This document shows, one piece after another, positions 16,069-25,338 of a DNA stretch of 64,000 nt. The position numbers and the translations under genes were made by a program. Source of the DNA: CAZQVA01 sp964596685 (GTDB lineage Bacteria; Chlamydiota; Chlamydiia; Chlamydiales; VFKH01); NCBI GenBank assembly GCA_964596685.1, contig CAZQVA010000002.1, positions 1 through 64,000 of the forward strand, in the 5' to 3' direction. Under the pieces are notes generated by a model, which was not told the DNA's origin, ran no database searches, and saw only the letters and a list, made by a program, of their open reading frames with translations. Position 1 is the first letter of the stretch; every line of letters begins with the position of its first letter.

Positions 16069-18826
16069 TGACTCCTTCTATCCATAATTTTGCAACAGGG
16101 TGCCACTCCTCAATAATTTGATCCGCCTTCATAGGTAATTGTGACCAAAGATAGGCGCCATCTGGAGCTCTTTCAAATGGTGCGATTTTTTCTTTAATTT
16201 TTCTGGTTAAAAGTTCTTCATTTTTTTCAGCAACAGCATGCACCCAATCAGGGTGTAATGGACAGGGTTTTTTTCGTATTGCAAAGAATACTTGAAGTAG
16301 TTTGTTCCAGGCTCCTTGTTCCCAATTCAGAAGAAGTTTTTCTTGGGAGGGTAAAAAGATCCATTCCTTGGGTGATTTTGTTTGTTGTTGCATTTGATAA
16401 AATAGCATGGATGGCCATTGTTGTAGGATTTGCTCCTTACTTTTTTCAGTGAGGGATAATACTCCTTGAGGCCCTAAAAAAGGTAATTGTCCATAAATGG
16501 TGAGTGTCTGATTTTGAAATGGAATCTGAAGAGATTCCTTTGGAGTGATATGGAGGTCTTCAAGGCGAATGCCGAAATGTTGTAATTGCTCTTTTAATTT
16601 TATGCATTCGCGTTCGATGCGCAATTGCCCGCATTTTTTTAGGAGAGAAGAAGATCCCTTGTCAACGTTATGTACAGTATTTTCTAGCAGGGCTATTTTG
16701 GCTAGATAGCAGTCGAGTGAGTCAATAGAATCTGCTTCCTGGAGGGAGCGGGGCATCTCAATTTGCAGGACTTGTTCTAAATAGTATTTTAGAGGGTGTT
16801 TAAAGGCTTGGCGCAATTCAAAAAGAGAGAGGTCTTTGATAGGACAACTTATCTCGATAGGGGATGCAAATGTTGTATGGGATAGTAAAGTGGGATGTGG
16901 TAATGAGTGAATTAAAGGAATTATACCTAGCGTTTCATAAAGTTCTTTTACGAGATAGCTTGCTTCTTGTTGAGGGCCACTCACACAGTAGCTAATCCAC
17001 AATTGGTCTTGTGCAAGAAGTAATGCGTGGAGGAAAAGGCTCATTTCAATATGCAAAGGAGAAGCGCTTGTACGTTCAACAAAATGTGGTTGACTATTGC
17101 TGCGCGGGAATGCATCGGCATTCATATTCAGGAGAAAAAGAGCGCGCGCAGGGCGTAACCTACCTGGGAGGAGTGAGGCGATACGTATGCCACCTATCGA
17201 TTGAGTGGCTAAAGTTGCTTCTTCTTGGTTTAATAATGTCTCTAAAAAATGGCCAGCGACTTGTTTAGAAAGCGGCACGCGCTGCCAACGCAGAGCACTT
17301 TCCTGGAAATGCGTTAATTGTTCTAAGAGGTATTCAGCTGCAGGATCCCCATCAAAAGATAGCCATTTTAAAAAGAGCTCCGTAAAGAATTTCACCCAAT
17401 CTTCCGCTGTTTGATAATGAGGTGTTATAAGGCTTGAGCGTACCTCCTGAAAAATAGTGTTCTGTTCTTGTGAGAGTTGGTGCAATTCTTTAACAGCAAG
17501 AAATTGTGCGCGTTGATTAAAAACTTTATGGTGAAGAAAAAATAGCCAGTCTGCTCTTTTTCCTTTTTCGCAAAGAGGTTCGGTAATTCGGTGTACCAGC
17601 CATAGAACCGCTTCAAGTAAGGGGCTTTGTTCTTTAAGCTTGAGATCTTCGATGCATAAGGGCAGCCCTTTGAGTTCTTCATAAAGGAATGGCGCATCAC
17701 TTGAAATGAGAGGTGTTAGGATGAGAATTTCATGTGGAGCAAGGCCATTTTCAAGAAGCCTGAAAATTTCTACTTTTAACGTGCTATACTGCTGATGAAG
17801 TGTAGTGAACTGATGGATTTGTATGGATTGATCGACTGTTTTTTTCTGTACAGGTTGTAGGAGAGCGATTTCGCTTTGCAGCTCGAGCAACGCTGTCATA
17901 GGACCACTTTTATGGAAATAAAGATCTGGCATGAGTGTTTCGCGAAGAGGGTGCTCGTTGATACTCTCAGGTAATGTGTAGTGAGAGACACTTGGCCAAT
18001 TTGTCGCTTCAAAAGCTTCTAAAAGTAGTCGATCTTGCTTGCCCCAATTCGCTAAAAACCAATTGCTTGTCTCAAAAAAATTCTCAAGAGCTAATCTTTC
18101 CCCTAATCTAACACCGCGTGATTCCCAAAAGAGCTGTAGGTGCTGTCTTTCGCGTTCGGTGCGCAGATCTGAGAAAAACAACGCTGATGGACAGTGAAGA
18201 TAGAAAAAAATTGGCAGAGCTTCATCCATTTTTCGCAATAAATGCCATAAAGCACGTGTAAAAGAAGAGGGGGCAAAAAAGTGAAGAGTCTCAGTGGAAT
18301 GTTCTGCTGGTAGTGTCTCAAGCGAATTGATTGTTTCCAAACAAGGTTTGATGCCATGCTCACGACACAAATGATGCCAGATTTCTAAAGGCCATCCTTC
18401 TGTAATACCTTCCGATGACCATTCTTGAAATAAGGAGGCTAAATGCAAACCCAAGTTGAGAGAAGCATCCCCTTGGCTCATTGCTTGTAGGTAATTTTTT
18501 GCTGGACCTGGCAGGTGAGGTAATAAATTCTCAAGGAGTAGAGCTAATTCCATCTGCGATGGAAATAAAGGGAATGAGCGCTTAAAAAAGCGAGGTACCC
18601 ACTGACCAAAAACTTCATGTGGTAATAAAATGCGAATGCCAAGAGTTTTTAGACCTTTCTGTTGTAGAGAATACAGTAGCCATTTTCCCATCGCTTCGCA
18701 CGAAACGACAATCCAAGTGGGCACAACACTTGAGTAGGGGTGCTGCAAGAGTTGCTCCACTAAAGCTTGAAGCAGGCATTCTAATCGATTGCTGTAGTGA
18801 ATTAATGGATGACTCATAAGCGCCAT
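16055..18826 (-). CDS. recC: RecC subunit of exonuclease V
   Basis: The 923-residue protein begins with the RecC pattern HYSNRLECLLQALVEQL and WIVVSCEAMGKWLLYSL. It also has GGIRIASLLPGRLRPARALFLLNMN and the late FELRQAFKHPLKYYLEQVL typical of RecC. RecC recognises Chi-type sequences and holds the RecB and RecD motors. It is shorter than E. coli RecC (about 1120), as usual for chlamydial forms. Start codons at 18826 and 18817 are both possible; neither has a clear ribosome site. recB follows with a 14-base overlap. No recD is present in the window. Confidence 0.9.
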   Translation of the reverse strand: MALMSHPLIHYSNRLECLLQALVEQLLQHPYSSVVPTWIVVSCEAMGKWLLYSLQQKGLKTLGIRILLPHEVFGQWVPRFFKRSFPLFPSQMELALLLENLLPHLPGPAKNYLQAMSQGDASLNLGLHLASLFQEWSSEGITEGWPLEIWHHLCREHGIKPCLETINSLETLPAEHSTETLHFFAPSSFTRALWHLLRKMDEALPIFFYLHCPSALFFSDLRTERERQHLQLFWESRGVRLGERLALENFFETSNWFLANWGKQDRLLLEAFEATNWPSVSHYTLPESINEHPLRETLMPDLYFHKSGPMTALLELQSEIALLQPVQKKTVDQSIQIHQFTTLHQQYSTLKVEIFRLLENGLAPHEILILTPLISSDAPFLYEELKGLPLCIEDLKLKEQSPLLEAVLWLVHRITEPLCEKGKRADWLFFLHHKVFNQRAQFLAVKELHQLSQEQNTIFQEVRSSLITPHYQTAEDWVKFFTELFLKWLSFDGDPAAEYLLEQLTHFQESALRWQRVPLSKQVAGHFLETLLNQEEATLATQSIGGIRIASLLPGRLRPARALFLLNMNADAFPRSNSQPHFVERTSASPLHIEMSLFLHALLLAQDQLWISYCVSGPQQEASYLVKELYETLGIIPLIHSLPHPTLLSHTTFASPIEISCPIKDLSLFELRQAFKHPLKYYLEQVLQIEMPRSLQEADSIDSLDCYLAKIALLENTVHNVDKGSSSLLKKCGQLRIERECIKLKEQLQHFGIRLEDLHITPKESLQIPFQNQTLTIYGQLPFLGPQGVLSLTEKSKEQILQQWPSMLFYQMQQQTKSPKEWIFLPSQEKLLLNWEQGAWNKLLQVFFAIRKKPCPLHPDWVHAVAEKNEELLTRKIKEKIAPFERAPDGAYLWSQLPMKADQIIEEWHPVAKLWIEGVNDGI

Positions 18827-18871
18827 GATGCAGGTTTATAGACTAACGAGCCTTTTGAAAAATCTCTAGTC

Positions 18872-18995
18872 AACGTAAGTCCAGTTTTTAGAGAAAAAAG
18901 CATCTTTTCTCAATACGATCGCTTTTAAATAATCTCAAGCCTAAGACTTTGACTCAAGGTCAAATGAATAGGAATTTTAAAGTCGAACTTACGTT
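18872..18995. repeat. Inverted-repeat element, family A (shorter copy)
   Basis: The left end AACGTAAGTCCAGTTTTTA and the right end, read in complement, AACGTAAGTTCGACTTTAAA form imperfect terminal inverted repeats around about 85 bases. The right end differs from the 12941 element end by one base in the first 20. Confidence 0.6.
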
Positions 18996-18999
18996 TCAT

Positions 19000-19020
19000 A
19001 ATGTGTAACCGTTACACATT
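19000..19020. repeat. 21-bp palindrome, family D
   Basis: A perfect 10+1+10 palindrome with core ATGTGTAACCGTTACACAT. Twenty of its bases recur at 36315-36334, where the palindrome overlaps a stop codon. It may be a protein-binding site, a recombination site or a remnant of a larger repeat. Confidence 0.7.
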
Positions 19021-19047
19021 GGTCAAAATCCTCTATCTGGTATGCTA

Positions 19048-19210
19048 ATACCCATCCCACCTGAAGAATTGGTTTTAGGCCGAAGAAAAAGCTTCCGCGA
19101 TCGCGCCAGAAAAAAAGTCCCCATATTACTAATATGAGGACTTTTTTTCTGACTCGAGCCCGGGGCTTTCTCTTCTGTCTCAAATCCAATTCTTCAGGTG
19201 GGATGGGTAT
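19048..19210. repeat. Complete MITE-like element, family C
   Basis: The 163-bp element has perfect 25-base terminal inverted repeats (19048-19072 and 19186-19210). The outer part reads ATACCCATCCCACCTGAAG. Inside, 19108-19150 forms a second near-perfect hairpin, with AGAAAAAAAGTCC pairing with GGACTTTTTTTCT and one internal mismatch. The right half (19150-19208) recurs at 46935-46991. A 44-base version consisting only of ends is at 39951-39994. No open frame. Confidence 0.85.
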
Positions 19211-19242
19211 ATATAGTTACAATTCAAAAAGTAGGGCAGCGC

Positions 19243-20490
19243 ATGGATCAGACAAAAACGGATAAAGTGGTAGATAAGGGGTGGTGGGGTTTTCACTGGC
19301 TCAATATCACCCAGTTTTTGGGAGTGGTGAATGATAATCTATTCAAGTTGTTACTGATTTTTTTCCTTGTTCGTTTAGAGGGACAGGATGCTTCCCCCTT
19401 GATTTTATCGCTAGCGGGCGCGATTTTTGTTATTCCATTCCTTCTTTTTTCCATGCCTTCTGGTGTATTAGCAGATCGCATGAGTAAGCGGACCATTATT
19501 ATCTTAACGAAATGTGTAGAATTGGCAACTGCTATATTAGGTCTGATAGGATTTATTTTCGTTTCGCCTATGGCTCTTTATGCGGCTCTTTTTCTACTAG
19601 CCACCGAAAGTGCAATTTTGGGGCCATCTAAATATGGAATCGTGCCAGAGCTGGTTTCTCGATCGCTAATTTCACGCGCTAATGGCTACTTGAGTTCAGG
19701 GACGTTCTTGGCTATCATCGTTGGAACGTCTATGGCAGGTCCTTTAGTGCAATTGGTGGATTTTGACTTTGTGATTGCAGGAAGTGCCTGTGTCTTAATT
19801 GCGTTTATCGGGTTTATCTGTAGCTGGCGTATTCCACATACCCGTCCTGTGGGCACCGAAAAAATGATGCAAGTATTTTTCCTAGGTACAATTTGGAGCG
19901 GCATTAAAAGGGCACAAAGAGTGCCATGTCTTTTTTCTTCAATGATGGGATCTGCATTTTTTCTCTTTGTTGGAGGATTTGCCCAATTGAATGTCTTACC
20001 ATTTGCTGTGCATTGCATGGGGTTGAGTGATGTACAGGGAAGTTATCTCTTTCTTATTACCGCTTTGGGTATTGGATGTGGATCTTTAATAGCAGGACGT
20101 CTTTCAAAAGGCAGTGTACATCTGGGTCTTGTCCCTATAGGTGCGTTAGGAATGAGTATCAGTTTATTGGTTATTGGCATGTGTCCTTCATTTACCATCC
20201 TAGTGATTGCACTTTTTTCAGTGGGTGGCTTCGGAGGAATTTATCTCGTGCCACAAGATTCATATATCCAGGTTGCAAGCCCCGCAGAAGATCGTGGAGA
20301 GAATGTGGCCATTAATAATTTTACAGCCTTTGTTGGAGTCTTAATTGCATCGGGAATGATCTATTTATTTGGTGAGATATGGAATTTATCCCCAGCTCGA
20401 GGCTTTACCATGATTGGAATAGTTACACTTTTGTTTGGCGCAATAATTACCATTCCAATTTTAAAACATTTAAATTTTAATCGAAATTGA
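19243..20490 (+). CDS. lplT: LplT-like MFS transporter
   Basis: From the ATG at 19243 the protein has 415 residues and about 12 membrane helices. An in-frame GTG at 19198 lies inside a family C repeat and is unlikely as the start. The opening GFHWLNITQFLGVVNDNLFK and the loop SGVLADRMSKRTIII are typical of the lysophospholipid transporter LplT and the related N-terminal domain of Aas-type proteins. It would flip lysophospholipids inward for re-acylation; the partner acyltransferase is not in this window. A general MFS exporter is the fallback. The gene is divergent from recC and is followed by a small membrane protein. Confidence 0.75.
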   Translation: MDQTKTDKVVDKGWWGFHWLNITQFLGVVNDNLFKLLLIFFLVRLEGQDASPLILSLAGAIFVIPFLLFSMPSGVLADRMSKRTIIILTKCVELATAILGLIGFIFVSPMALYAALFLLATESAILGPSKYGIVPELVSRSLISRANGYLSSGTFLAIIVGTSMAGPLVQLVDFDFVIAGSACVLIAFIGFICSWRIPHTRPVGTEKMMQVFFLGTIWSGIKRAQRVPCLFSSMMGSAFFLFVGGFAQLNVLPFAVHCMGLSDVQGSYLFLITALGIGCGSLIAGRLSKGSVHLGLVPIGALGMSISLLVIGMCPSFTILVIALFSVGGFGGIYLVPQDSYIQVASPAEDRGENVAINNFTAFVGVLIASGMIYLFGEIWNLSPARGFTMIGIVTLLFGAIITIPILKHLNFNRN

Positions 20491-20524
20491 ATGATAATGG
20501 AAGCGACGAAAGAATGAGGATCAC

Positions 20525-20827
20525 ATGACGAAAATTCCACCACTTTCTACTATTACACCATCGACTGTTGAAGCCCGTGTAAATAGTGCCTATAAAGAAG
20601 CGCGCATCTCACGCGTTGCTTTTGCAGCACTGGCTGGGCTTTCTATGGCCACATGTTTAACAATTGCAGGCTTGGCACTTGGAACAACGCTCGTATTTCC
20701 TCCTGCAGCGCTAATTATCACGGCAGTGGCATTTGCTGTCTTTGGAGTTTTAGCGTTTATGGAGCGCAAGCATGAGCAGCGAGCGCTAGATCAAAATATA
20801 GCTTTCTTGGGTAATCAGAGGCTATAA
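20525..20827 (+). CDS. Small two-helix membrane protein, unknown
   Basis: This 100-residue protein starts 34 bases after the transporter, with GAATGAGGA just upstream of its ATG. The first 35 residues are polar and Ser/Thr-rich, then two closely spaced hydrophobic helices (about 34-54 and 58-80) and a basic tail. Its last 13 bases overlap the end of the convergent tRNA nucleotidyltransferase gene. I do not recognise it; paired hydrophobic helices of this kind occur in chlamydial Inc and other small membrane proteins. Confidence 0.6.
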   Translation: MTKIPPLSTITPSTVEARVNSAYKEARISRVAFAALAGLSMATCLTIAGLALGTTLVFPPAALIITAVAFAVFGVLAFMERKHEQRALDQNIAFLGNQRL

Positions 20828-21987
20828 AGTACGCTAAGTACTTCTTCTTTGGTATGCAGGTTTTTTTCTATGCTAATTTGCTGCGCTAGCATCAACCACT
20901 TGCCCAGTTGATTCTGAGGGAAGCGATCAATAATATCCGCTGCGACGACTAAATGTGCTTTTTGCGCATATCTTTGGATGTGCGCTGTAAGTTCTTTCTT
21001 TATCTTTAAGAGGCCCTCTTGAGGGTTCATGACAAGGAGTAGGGGTTCGATCAACGGAGCTTCTTCTGCTGCAAAAAATTGAACCCACTCAAAGCGGCTT
21101 TTAGTACGAGGCTCCAACATTTTTGCTGTGAGTTCTATGAGTTTTTTTTCTTTATTAGGGCGTTTCCATTTTTCAGCAAAATGGCGCCATGCAGTTGCAT
21201 CATATCCAGGGAAAAAAGGCACAAGTAGCGCAGCGCATGGCACAATTTGACATAGTGTTTCAAGCCGTGGGCCGAGAGTAGCGAGATTTTCGTGTAGAAT
21301 TCCAGGAAAAATCACTTCAAGAATACCTAGAGTGTGCATAAGAGAAAATGCTTTGAATAAGCTTCCATCTTCAGCCATTTTTTCTATTTCATGCCACACA
21401 CGTTCGATAGCAACTGCAGGGAATAAACTATGGGCATGTCGTTGGATTGCACAAAAAGTCGTTTCCTCAATAGCAAAATCAAAACGGCAGGCAAATCGTA
21501 CAGCGCGAATCATGCGTAGACGATCTTCAAAAAACCGTTGATTAGGGTCGCCAATTGCCTTGACAACGCGTGCAAATAAGTCTTTTTGTCCATCAACATA
21601 ATCGATGATGCGCTCTTCTATAGGATCGTAATAGAGTCCATTGATTGTGAAATCGCGGCGTTGTGCATCTTCATAAGCATCGGCTTTATCGATGCCTATC
21701 GGACGCCTTCCATCGACATATTCCCGATCTTTGCGAAAAGTAGCGACTTCGAAAGTATGACCATGCAATTTAACCATGATGATTCCAAAAGCGATACCGA
21801 TGGGTAATGTATGGGGAAAAATTGCCTGAAGTTGTTCTGGGTTCGCATCTGTAACGATATCGATATCCGAAGAGGCGCGTTCCATGATGAAATCACGCAC
21901 CCAACCACCCGCGAATAGTCCAATAAACCCTTTGTTGCGTAAGGTACGTATGAGGGCGCACGCCGCTTCAAAGGCATTCATTTTCAT
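20815..21987 (-). CDS. pcnB: CCA-adding / poly(A) polymerase family nucleotidyltransferase
   Basis: The 390-residue protein is a class II nucleotidyltransferase. It has GLFAGGWVRDFIMERASSDI near residues 22-41, with the catalytic DxD (SDIDIVTD), then RRDFTINGLYYDP, and RFFEDRLRMIRAVRFACRFD as the RNA-binding neck. It adds CCA or A tails to tRNA or RNA. No encoded CCA is seen at the two tRNA genes in this window, so a CCA-adding activity is needed in the cell; sequence alone does not settle CCA versus polyA. The start overlaps the sufC stop by 4 bases, so it is the last gene of the sod-kbl-suf run. Confidence 0.9.
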   Translation of the reverse strand: MKMNAFEAACALIRTLRNKGFIGLFAGGWVRDFIMERASSDIDIVTDANPEQLQAIFPHTLPIGIAFGIIMVKLHGHTFEVATFRKDREYVDGRRPIGIDKADAYEDAQRRDFTINGLYYDPIEERIIDYVDGQKDLFARVVKAIGDPNQRFFEDRLRMIRAVRFACRFDFAIEETTFCAIQRHAHSLFPAVAIERVWHEIEKMAEDGSLFKAFSLMHTLGILEVIFPGILHENLATLGPRLETLCQIVPCAALLVPFFPGYDATAWRHFAEKWKRPNKEKKLIELTAKMLEPRTKSRFEWVQFFAAEEAPLIEPLLLVMNPQEGLLKIKKELTAHIQRYAQKAHLVVAADIIDRFPQNQLGKWLMLAQQISIEKNLHTKEEVLSVLYSL

Positions 21988-22721
21988 CGGTATCCTTGGG
22001 CCTCGAGTTCCTTGGCGAGACTTGCCTCTCCTGAGCGCACAATTTTACCATCTACCATCACATGGACAGAGTGTGGAGCCACATAATCCAAAAGGCGTTG
22101 GTAATGCGTGATCAGTAAAAGTGTTTTATCAGGGCGCATCCAGCGGTGAATCCCATGAGAAACGACGCGCATAGCATCAATATCGAGGCCTGAGTCTGTT
22201 TCATCGAGTACAGCAGCAATCGGATCAAAAAGTGCCATTTGGAGGATCTCGTTGCGTTTTTTTTCTCCGCCTGAAAAACCTTCGTTGACGCCGCGTGCCG
22301 CGAATTCTTCGGGAATTTCAACCCATTGCCGTTTTTCTTGCAAGAGCGTCTCAAATTCTTCATCGCTTAATGCTTCTTTGGCTTGTGCCTTGCGTTGTGC
22401 ATTAAGTGCTTGTTGTAAGAAGAGGCGGTTATTTACACCAGGCACCTCGGGAGGGTATTGAAAGCCAACAAAAAGTCCGCTCGCAGCGCGCTCTTCGATC
22501 TCCATCTCAAGTAGGTTCTTATCTCCTAATAAGATGCTCCCTTCGGTGATAGTATATGCTGGATGGCCAGCCAAGACTTTTGCTAGAGTAGATTTTCCTG
22601 CTCCATTTGGACCCATAATTGCATGGACATGTCCCGCATAAAGAGTTAATGAAAGGCCTTTAAGGATCGGTTTGTCTTCAATAGAGGCATGGAGGTTATC
22701 GATAGTCAAAAGAGGTTGCAT
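21984..22721 (-). CDS. sufC: SufC ATPase of the SUF Fe-S assembly system
   Basis: The 245-residue ABC ATPase has Walker A GPNGAGKSTLAKVLAG at about residues 36-51, the SufC signature FSGGEKKRNEILQMA, and Walker B AVLDETDSGLDIDAM. SufC binds SufB and SufD and drives the conformational change that exposes the scaffold cysteine during cluster assembly. It lies 2 bases after sufB and overlaps the nucleotidyltransferase start by 4 bases. Its usual partners sufD and sufS are about 9 kb away at 31822-34274. Confidence 0.97.
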   Translation of the reverse strand: MQPLLTIDNLHASIEDKPILKGLSLTLYAGHVHAIMGPNGAGKSTLAKVLAGHPAYTITEGSILLGDKNLLEMEIEERAASGLFVGFQYPPEVPGVNNRLFLQQALNAQRKAQAKEALSDEEFETLLQEKRQWVEIPEEFAARGVNEGFSGGEKKRNEILQMALFDPIAAVLDETDSGLDIDAMRVVSHGIHRWMRPDKTLLLITHYQRLLDYVAPHSVHVMVDGKIVRSGEASLAKELEAQGYR

Positions 22722-22723
22722 GG

Positions 22724-24154
22724 TTATCCCACCGAGTTTTCTAATTTAAGAGCTAAAAGTTTTTGTGCTTCAGCAGCAAATTCTAAGGGGAGTTCCTTAA
22801 TCACCGATTCGCAAAAGCCACGTACAAGCATGTTGATCGCTTCTTCTTTGCTGAGTCCTCTCGATTGCAAATAAAAGAGCTGCTCCTCGCTGATTTTAGA
22901 GGTCGATGCTTCATGTTCCAATTGGGAGAATCCATTTGCGACTTCAATGACAGGAAAAGTATTGGCAGAGCAGCGATTTCCCACCAGCATCGAATCGCAT
23001 TGCGTATAATTACGCGCCCCAGTAGCACCTGGTGCAATTTTCACAAGCCCTCTATACGTGTTATGTGAGGTGTCTGCTGAGATCCCTTTCGATATGATTG
23101 TCGAGCGAGTATTCTTGCCTACGTGGATCATTTTCGTTCCCGTATCTGCCTGCATCCATCCATTTGTCAGTGCCACCGAGTAGAATTCACCCATCGAATT
23201 GTCGCCAAGGAGAAGACAGCTGGGGTATTTCCATGTAATAGCAGCACCCGCTTCGACCTGTGTCCAGGAGATTTTAGAGTTTTTTCCCTGACATTTGCCG
23301 CGTTTTGTTACAAAGTTATAAATACCCCCCTTTCCTGTTTTTGGGTCACCAGCATACCAGTTTTGGACAGTTGAGTATTTAATAGTTGCATCATCAAGGG
23401 CAATTAATTCGACAACGGCTGCGTGTAGTTGATTTGTATCAAATGCCGGGGCTGTGCATCCCTCAAGATAGCTGACGCTAGCGCCTTCTTCTGCAATAAT
23501 GAGCGTGCGTTCGAATTGTCCCGATTCCTTGTCATTAATACGAAAATACGTAGAAAGTTCCATAGGGCACTGCACCCCTTTGGGCACAAAAACAAAAGAT
23601 CCATCGGAAAAAACTGCAGAATTCAGGGTCGCGAAAAAATTATCTCCAGGAGGCACTACGGTGCCCAAATATTTTTCTATGAGTTCTGGATAGTCTCTAA
23701 CAGCTTCACTCATCGAGCATAGCACGACACCAGCTTCTTTGAGTTTCTCTCTAAAAGTAGTGCCTAAAGATACAGAATCAAACACCACGTCGACGGCAAC
23801 ATTTGCAAGCATCTTCTGCTCGTCGATTGGAATGCCCAATTTGGCAAAAGTTTCTAATAAAATGGGGTCAGCATCTTGTAAACTGTTGAGTTGCGGTTTT
23901 GTCTTAGGAGCTGAGTAGTAACAGATTTGCTGATAATCGATAGGAGCGATTTTAAGATTCGCCCAACTAGGCTCGATGGATGTCAAAAGTCTATGATACG
24001 CCTTTAAGCGAAATTCGAGCATAAAGGCAGGTTCATTCTTTTTTTGGGAAATAGCGCGAATGATCCCTTCATTGAGACCTTTAGGGAGTTGTTCCGATTC
24101 AATGGGGGTGACAAACCCCCACTTATATTCGCCAGCTTCAAAAGAGGCTGTCAT
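22724..24154 (-). CDS. sufB: SufB scaffold protein for Fe-S clusters
   Basis: The 476-residue protein shows the SufB core: SAPKTKPQLNSLQDADP, PKGVQCPMELSTYFRI, ISKGISADTSHNTYRGLVKI, YTQCDSMLVGNRC, and LEHEASTSKISEEQLFYLQS. The cysteine in YTQCDSML and the glutamate in LEHEAS correspond to conserved cluster-building residues. With SufC and SufD it forms the cytoplasmic scaffold that receives sulfur and iron. It overlaps kbl by 4 bases, so sod, kbl, sufB, sufC and the nucleotidyltransferase are probably co-transcribed. Confidence 0.97.
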   Translation of the reverse strand: MTASFEAGEYKWGFVTPIESEQLPKGLNEGIIRAISQKKNEPAFMLEFRLKAYHRLLTSIEPSWANLKIAPIDYQQICYYSAPKTKPQLNSLQDADPILLETFAKLGIPIDEQKMLANVAVDVVFDSVSLGTTFREKLKEAGVVLCSMSEAVRDYPELIEKYLGTVVPPGDNFFATLNSAVFSDGSFVFVPKGVQCPMELSTYFRINDKESGQFERTLIIAEEGASVSYLEGCTAPAFDTNQLHAAVVELIALDDATIKYSTVQNWYAGDPKTGKGGIYNFVTKRGKCQGKNSKISWTQVEAGAAITWKYPSCLLLGDNSMGEFYSVALTNGWMQADTGTKMIHVGKNTRSTIISKGISADTSHNTYRGLVKIAPGATGARNYTQCDSMLVGNRCSANTFPVIEVANGFSQLEHEASTSKISEEQLFYLQSRGLSKEEAINMLVRGFCESVIKELPLEFAAEAQKLLALKLENSVG

Positions 24155-25338
24155 ATGACTCCTAACTCGCGACCCACTTTTTCAAAGGCTGCCACCGCAG
24201 TTTCAACATCTTGTGTTGAATGCGCTGCGGACATTTGCGTGCGAATACGTGCTTTACCTTGTGGAACCACTGGATAAAAGAAGCCGACTACATAGACACC
24301 TTCTTGAAGCATGCGCGTTGCAAAGCGTTGCGCAAGATCTGCATCAAAAAGCATCACAGGAATAATAGGATGTTCACCTGGAACTAAAGTAAAGCCTAAT
24401 GCTGTCATACGTTTTCTAAAGAGCAAGGCATTTTTTTGCAACTGCTCGCGCAATGCATCACCTTTATCTACAAGTTCAAGGGCTTTTAATCCTGCCGCTG
24501 CAAGGCTTGGACACAGTGTGTTGGAAAAGAGATAAGGGCGCGATTTTTGCCGCAACCATGCTACGACCTCTTTTTTGCCACTGATATACCCCCCTGATGC
24601 ACCTCCAAGTGTTTTTCCTAACGTGCCTGTTAAGATATCCACGCGACCTAAGACATCACAGTACTCAATGGAGCCACGCCCTTTTTTACCTAAAAAGCCT
24701 GTCGCATGGCAATCGTCAACCATCACACTGGCATCATAGCGTTCAGCTAGATCACAGACACTTTTGAGATTTGCAATAATGCCATCCATTGAAAAGACGC
24801 CGTCAGTCGCAATAAGACGAAAACGCGCGTCATGAGCTTCTTTTAAACGAGCTTCCAGATCAGCCATATCATTGTTAGCATAGCGTAAACGCTTAGCTTT
24901 ACAGAGGCGAATGCCATCAATGATGCTAGCATGGTTCAGGCTGTCACTAATAATGGCGTCTGATTCTCCTAAAATTGCTTCAAAAAGGCCTCCATTTGCG
25001 TCAAAACAGGAGGAGTATAGGATGGTATCTTCAGTACCCAGAAATTCAGATAATTTCTTTTCTAAATCGCGATGGATATCCTGAGTGCCGCAAATAAAGC
25101 GCACAGAAGCCATGCCAAAACCCCAGTGATCGAGCGCAGCCTTCGCTGTAGCTACAATTTCAGGATGATTAGCTAGTCCAAGGTAGTTATTGGCGCAAAA
25201 GTTAAGTACTTCACGTCCGTCCTCGAGTGTGATTCTAGCGGATTGAGGCGAAGTGATGATGCGCTCTTCTTTGAAAAGCCCCTCACTTTTTAACTTCGTC
25301 AACTCTTGGTTTAAAAAATCTAAAACAGGCTTTCTCAT
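24151..25338 (-). CDS. kbl: Glycine C-acetyltransferase (2-amino-3-ketobutyrate CoA ligase)
   Basis: From the ATG at 25338 the protein has 395 residues and its N-terminus aligns with Kbl. This start also gives a 4-base stop/start overlap with sod; the ATG at 25362 would overlap it by 28. Motifs include EGLFKEERIITS, LNFCANNYLGLANHPE, DDCHATGFLGKKGRGS and the PLP lysine in TGTLGKTLGGASGG. The enzyme converts 2-amino-3-ketobutyrate and CoA to glycine and acetyl-CoA, or the reverse. No threonine dehydrogenase is seen here, so its metabolic direction is unclear. Confidence 0.93.
   Translation of the reverse strand: MRKPVLDFLNQELTKLKSEGLFKEERIITSPQSARITLEDGREVLNFCANNYLGLANHPEIVATAKAALDHWGFGMASVRFICGTQDIHRDLEKKLSEFLGTEDTILYSSCFDANGGLFEAILGESDAIISDSLNHASIIDGIRLCKAKRLRYANNDMADLEARLKEAHDARFRLIATDGVFSMDGIIANLKSVCDLAERYDASVMVDDCHATGFLGKKGRGSIEYCDVLGRVDILTGTLGKTLGGASGGYISGKKEVVAWLRQKSRPYLFSNTLCPSLAAAGLKALELVDKGDALREQLQKNALLFRKRMTALGFTLVPGEHPIIPVMLFDADLAQRFATRMLQEGVYVVGFFYPVVPQGKARIRTQMSAAHSTQDVETAVAAFEKVGRELGVI

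Larger units (their letters stand above)
18827..19242. other. Intergenic gap packed with three repeat families
   Basis: This 416-base gap separates the divergent recC and lplT-like genes. From left to right it holds a family A element (18872-18995), a 21-bp palindrome (19000-19020) and a full family C element (19048-19210). I saw no additional gene. Promoters for both flanking genes must lie within or beside these repeats. Confidence 0.7.

Noticed and set aside
19108..19150. Strong T-run hairpin read as an ordinary gene terminator
   Set aside because: It lies between divergent genes, where no transcript needs ending, and is an internal part of a repeat element with terminal inverted repeats.
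19198..19242. GTG start for the LplT-like transporter at 19198
   Set aside because: It lies in the family C inverted repeat and adds 15 residues absent from the family; the ATG at 19243 fits better.
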